Assembly: GCA_965977975.1 (NCBI GenBank)
Contig: CBHCZH010000168.1
Span: 1-7,215 of the forward strand
Length of the DNA stretch: 7,215 nucleotides
Reading direction: 5' to 3'
DNA from: Croceibacterium_A sp965977975
GTDB lineage: Bacteria > Pseudomonadota > Alphaproteobacteria > Sphingomonadales > Sphingomonadaceae
The notes below the pieces were generated by a model that made no database searches, was not told the DNA's origin, and was given only the letters and a program-made list of their open reading frames with translations. This document shows, in pieces, positions 4,884-7,215 of this stretch; the first letter of the stretch is position 1, and every line of letters begins with the position of its first letter. Made by a program: the position numbers and the translations under genes.

Positions 4884-5276
4884 TTAGCGTGCCTTCGCCA
4901 CGTTTGCCGCCGCCGCCTCGCGCACCAGCGCCTTGAACGCGGCCTCGTCGACCATCTCCCCCTCGCGGAGGTCGATCGCGCGGCGGGTGTTGCCGGCGAA
5001 GCCGGTGTTGAACAGCCCTGTGGGATCGTCGAGCGCGGCACCTCGGGCGAAGGTCAGCTTGACGTAGTTCTTGTAGACCTCGCCGGTGCAGAGGATGCCG
5101 GCGCGTTCCCAGACGGGGACGCCGGAAGGGTTCGTCGGCTTTCGCCATTTGACCGTTTCGGTGATGTCCGGATCGGCCTCGCGGATCAGCTTGCGCAGGC
5201 GAGAGAGGGTTTCGCCGCGCCAGTCGGCGAGGGCGGCGAGCTTGGCGTCGATCAGGTCCGAGGGGGTTTCGGCCAT
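4884..5276 (-). CDS. DUF1801 domain protein (second of pair)
   Basis: A 130-residue protein with the DUF1801 pattern: ETLSRLRKLIREADPDITETVKWRKPTNPS (residues 22-51), an aromatic/hydrophobic core around VPVWERAGILCTGEVYKNYVKLTFARGAAL (53-82), and a C-terminal helix DEAAFKALVREAAAANVAKA. Members have a compact fold compared with frataxin, and some (the YdhG type) are described as iron chaperones. No function can be assigned here. The start is ATG 5276, which shares its A with the TAA stop of the upstream DUF1801 gene (TAATG), indicating translational coupling. Divergent paralogue of its partner. It lies on the strand opposite to terminase and portal. A longer open frame extends upstream to 5516 but only shadows the partner gene. 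Confidence 0.85.
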   Translation of the reverse strand: MAETPSDLIDAKLAALADWRGETLSRLRKLIREADPDITETVKWRKPTNPSGVPVWERAGILCTGEVYKNYVKLTFARGAALDDPTGLFNTGFAGNTRRAIDLREGEMVDEAAFKALVREAAAANVAKAR

Positions 5277-5689
5277 TACTTGATCATCCAGCCGGGGATC
5301 GCCGCGGCCTGGCGGATCCAGTCCGCGAGCTGCTTTTCGTCCCAATCGGTGTCTTCCTCGAGATGGACGTAGCGCGTGTTCGGGTCCTTCGAGCCGACCG
5401 GCGGGAGCGGGTCGAGCTGGGCGCCGCGGAAGAAGGTGACCTTGATGTACCTGGTGAAGACGTGGAAGCTGAGGAACCAGCCCTGCCCTTCGACACCGTA
5501 GAACGGCGAGTTCCATTTGACCGCCTTGTTCACCTTGGGGGCCGTCTTTTCGATGAGCTTGTCGAGGCGGCGGCCCGCGGCGCTTTTCCAGCCGGGCATG
5601 GCCGCGATGTAGGCCTGCACGGGCGCGTCGCCTTCGCCCTTGGGGATCTGCGGGTTGCCGCCTGAGAGGAGCTTGGGCTTGTCGGTCAT
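5276..5689 (-). CDS. DUF1801 domain protein (first of pair)
   Basis: A 137-residue DUF1801-family protein. Core features: VQAYIAAMPGWKSAAGRRLDKLIEKTAPKV near residues 24-53, AVKWNSPFYGVEGQGWFLSFHVFTRYIKVTFFRGAQL (about 57-93), and the closing DTDWDEKQLADWIRQAAAIPGW segment. The KWNSPFYG and YIKVTFFRGAQL segments align with KWRKPTNP and YVKLTFARGAAL of the adjacent gene, so the two are paralogues. The chosen start is ATG 5689 (MTDKPKLLSG). The frame stays open upstream to 5938, but that part is translation of palindromic repeats. No Shine-Dalgarno is evident. About 45 nt of unique sequence separates it from a cluster of repeats, which leaves little room for a promoter. The pair forms a two-gene unit running against the packaging operon. 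Role unknown; the family suggests a metal-linked or small-ligand function. Confidence 0.85.
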   Translation of the reverse strand: MTDKPKLLSGGNPQIPKGEGDAPVQAYIAAMPGWKSAAGRRLDKLIEKTAPKVNKAVKWNSPFYGVEGQGWFLSFHVFTRYIKVTFFRGAQLDPLPPVGSKDPNTRYVHLEEDTDWDEKQLADWIRQAAAIPGWMIK

Positions 5690-5734
5690 AGCCGCAGCAT
5701 AAACCAGTTCGTCGCCCTCGTGGAAGTGGGGCAC

Positions 5735-5785
5735 GGCCCCCTCCGTCCGCTGCGCGGACACCTCCCCCGCAAGCGGGGGAGGATT
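5735..5785 (+). repeat. Palindromic repeat copy I
   Basis: A full forward copy with hairpin 1 GTCCGC-TGC-GCGGAC and a CAAG-loop hairpin 2, ending GGATT. It is the first of two nearly abutting tandem copies with a period of about 52 bp. Confidence 0.93.
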
Positions 5786-5786
5786 A

Positions 5787-5837
5787 GGCCCCCTCCGTCC
5801 GCTGCGCGGACACCTCCCCCGTAAACGGGGGAGGATC
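5787..5837 (+). repeat. Palindromic repeat copy J
   Basis: A full forward copy that follows copy I after one base. It has the same hairpin 1 but a TAAA loop in hairpin 2. The shared arm and tandem spacing suggest local duplication of one copy. Confidence 0.93.
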
Positions 5838-5866
5838 GGTCTCCCTCCACCGCAAGCGGGGGGATC
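5838..5866 (+). repeat. Palindromic repeat copy K (degenerate)
   Basis: CTCCCTCCACCGCAAGCGGG followed by GGGATC keeps part of hairpin 2 and the GATC end but has lost hairpin 1. It forms an inverted pair with copy L. Confidence 0.6.
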
Positions 5867-5876
5867 AGGGCGTTCG

Positions 5877-5929
5877 GATCCTCCCCCGTTTACGGGGGAG
5901 GTGCCGAGCGCAGCGAGGCGGAGGGGGCC
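5877..5929 (-). repeat. Palindromic repeat copy L
   Basis: A full reverse copy, GGATCCTCCCCCG through GGCGGAGGGGGCC, with a mismatch-type outer hairpin (GAGCGCAGCGAGGC region). It ends 27 nt before the portal start codon. With copy K it repeats the arrangement and spacer of the B-C pair. Confidence 0.92.
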
Positions 5930-5956
5930 CACTTTCAAACAATAAGGAAACCGAGC

Positions 5957-7141
5957 ATGTCTTTTCTCGATGGCCTGCGCGCCGCCTTCAAGGGCGGGGC
6001 GGGCAGGCGCGTGCCGTTAGCGCGCAGCTTTGTTTCGCCGTGGTCGTGGCCTTACGAGCCGGCGGGCGGGAGTCCGCCGTTCGAATACCGCAACGCGGTG
6101 CGCCATGCGTTCCTGGAGAATCCGGTGGCGCAGCGCGCGGTGCGGCTGGTCGCCGAAGGGGTCGGCAGTGCGCCGCTGGTGCCCAGCGATGCGGCCGCAC
6201 TGGCGCTGGTCGGAGCGACGAGCGCGGGGCAATCGCTGCTCGAGACGCTGGCGGCGCAGCTGCTGCTGCACGGCAACGGCTACGTACAGGTGATGCGCGA
6301 CGGCGCCAAAGATCTTGGGGCCAGACCGACCGAGCTGTTCGCGCTCCGGCCCGAGCGGGTCGCGGTGGTGGCAGGAGCCGACGGCTGGCCCGCCGCTTAC
6401 GAGTACAAAGTGGGCGACCGGACGCTGACCTTGCCGGTCGAGGACGAGGACGGCTGGCCGCAGCTGATCCACCTGAAGGCGTTCCATCCGGCCGACGACC
6501 ATTACGGCGCCGGCTGCCTCGCCGCGGCGAGCCAGGCGGTGGCGATCCACAACGCGGCGAGCGGATGGAATCGCGCGCTGCTCGAGAACGCGGCGCGGCC
6601 TTCGGGCGCGCTGATGATGGACGCAGGCGACCCGGGCGGGCTCACGGCCGACCAGTTCGACCGGCTCAAGGCCGAGCTGCAGCAGGCCTACTCGGGCGCC
6701 GGCAACGCCGGGCGGCCGATGCTGCTCGAAGGCGGGCTCCGATGGCAGCCGCTGTCGCTGACGCCGGCGGACATGGATTTCGCCGAGCTGAAGGCCGCGG
6801 CGGCGCGCGACATCGCGCTCGCCTTCGGCGTGCCGCCGATGCTGCTCGGGCTGCCGGGCGACAACACCTACGCCAATTACCGCGAGGCCAACCGCGCGCT
6901 GTGGCGGCTGACGCTGCTGCCGCTCGCGGGGAAGATCCTCAGCGGGCTGCAGGAAGGGCTGCGCCCGTGGTTCCCGAAGCTGGAGCTCATGGTCGACCTC
7001 GATCGGGTGCCGGCACTCGCCGAAGACCGCGAGCGGCTGTGGGCGCAGCTCACCGCCGCCGACTTCCTGACCGGCGCCGAGAAGCGGGCGCTGCTCGGCT
7101 TCGGGCCCCCTCCGCCGCCTGCGGCGGCACCTCCCCCGTAA
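5957..7141 (+). CDS. HK97-family phage/GTA portal protein with repeat-derived C-terminus
   Basis: The portal is the ring at the capsid vertex through which the terminase loads DNA. The 394-residue product matches HK97-family (PF04860) portals: NAVRHAFLENPVAQRAVRLVAEGVGSAP (residues 46-73), LLLHGNGYVQVMRD (102-115), LIHLKAFHPADDHYGAGCLAAA (170-191), helical AVAIHNAASGWNRALLENAARPSG (194-217), and the wing/stem signature IALAFGVPPMLLGLPGDNTYANYREANRALWRLTLLPL (286-323). ATG 5957 has AAGGA at 5944-5948, 8 nt upstream. The last 12 residues (GPPPPPAAAPPP, 383-394) and the TAA stop are encoded by repeat copy M. The preceding segment FLTGAEKRALLGF is the usual end region of such portals, so probably only a few native residues are lost or replaced. 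It belongs with the terminase pair at 1948-3886 but is separated from it by inserted genes. A capsid protease and major capsid gene would be expected downstream. Confidence 0.93.
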   Translation: MSFLDGLRAAFKGGAGRRVPLARSFVSPWSWPYEPAGGSPPFEYRNAVRHAFLENPVAQRAVRLVAEGVGSAPLVPSDAAALALVGATSAGQSLLETLAAQLLLHGNGYVQVMRDGAKDLGARPTELFALRPERVAVVAGADGWPAAYEYKVGDRTLTLPVEDEDGWPQLIHLKAFHPADDHYGAGCLAAASQAVAIHNAASGWNRALLENAARPSGALMMDAGDPGGLTADQFDRLKAELQQAYSGAGNAGRPMLLEGGLRWQPLSLTPADMDFAELKAAAARDIALAFGVPPMLLGLPGDNTYANYREANRALWRLTLLPLAGKILSGLQEGLRPWFPKLELMVDLDRVPALAEDRERLWAQLTAADFLTGAEKRALLGFGPPPPPAAAPPP

Positions 7142-7153
7142 CCGGGGGAGGAC
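7104..7153 (+). repeat. Palindromic repeat copy M
   Basis: A forward copy with hairpin 1 GCCGCC-TGC-GGCGGC and a hairpin 2 loop of TAAC, ending GGAC. It overlaps the portal 3' end: its TAA (7139-7141) stops the gene. First unit of a tandem array. Confidence 0.93.
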
Positions 7154-7154
7154 G

Positions 7155-7204
7155 GGCCCCCTCCGCCGCCTGCGGCGGCACCTCCCCCGTAAACGGAGGA
7201 GGAT
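7155..7204 (+). repeat. Palindromic repeat copy N
   Basis: A forward tandem copy with the same hairpin 1 as M. Its second stem is damaged (CGGAGGAGG in place of CGGGGGAGG). It follows M at a 51-bp period. Confidence 0.9.
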
Positions 7205-7205
7205 G

Positions 7206-7215
7206 GGCCCCCTCC
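7206..7215 (+). repeat. Palindromic repeat copy O (cut by window edge)
   Basis: GGCCCCCTCC, the conserved first ten bases of the repeat, at the 51-bp period set by copies M and N. The array therefore continues past the window. Confidence 0.75.

Noticed and set aside
3940..5148. 402-residue minus-strand open frame spanning the repeats
   Set aside because: It is low-complexity translation of repeats and out-of-frame parts of DUF559 and DUF1801.
4190..5930. CRISPR array
   Set aside because: The repeats are palindromic, occur in both orientations and are irregularly spaced with genes between them. There are no uniform spacers and no cas genes.
5690..5938. 83-residue N-terminal extension of the first DUF1801 protein
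   Set aside because: It is repeat-encoded (Pro/Gly/Arg rich); the family homology begins after ATG 5689.

Overview
The window is GC-rich DNA that looks alphaproteobacterial, most likely from a sphingomonad (Sphingomonas/Erythrobacter-type). This rests on the high GC, a terminase-portal gene order like that of alphaproteobacterial gene transfer agents (GTAs), and an abundant palindromic repeat built on CCTCCCCCG/CGGGGGAGG hairpins. The lineage is inferred from style, because no marker gene is present.

Layout. Positions 38-709 (-) encode an unrecognised 223-residue protein with CxC and CxxC cysteine pairs. Positions 963-1604 (-) encode a DedA/YqaA-type membrane protein. A regulatory stretch follows: an inverted pair of repeats (1675-1788), a strong sigma-70-like promoter (1817-1845) and, about 35 nt after the expected transcription start, a well-formed intrinsic terminator (1879-1907). 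This could be a short RNA of about 56 nt or an attenuator in front of the packaging genes. Next come a small-terminase-like protein with two related helix-turn-helix modules (1948-2577) and, overlapping it by 14 nt, a large terminase (2564-3886). The HK97-type portal protein (5957-7141) appears only about 2 kb later.

The interval 3887-5956 breaks the usual terminase-portal adjacency. It holds a possible 57-residue ORF, a DUF559 (Vsr-like) nuclease gene on the + strand, and two one-nucleotide-overlapping DUF1801 genes on the - strand. Nearly every gene junction in it carries copies of the repeat. I count about 15 intact, degenerate or partial copies in the window. A full copy is about 51 bp and folds as two successive hairpins. 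The first hairpin varies in sequence with compensating base changes, while the second is nearly constant.

The repeats affect the genes. A reverse copy supplies the Shine-Dalgarno of the DUF559 gene. Forward copies in the same reading phase supply the last 12 residues and the TAA stop of both the DUF559 protein and the portal protein. The DUF559 gene is bracketed by inverted copies of the repeat. That layout resembles a transposase-bearing REP unit and is the most interesting candidate for an undescribed system here: a nuclease-associated palindromic repeat that colonises gene ends. This idea is inference and needs comparative data.
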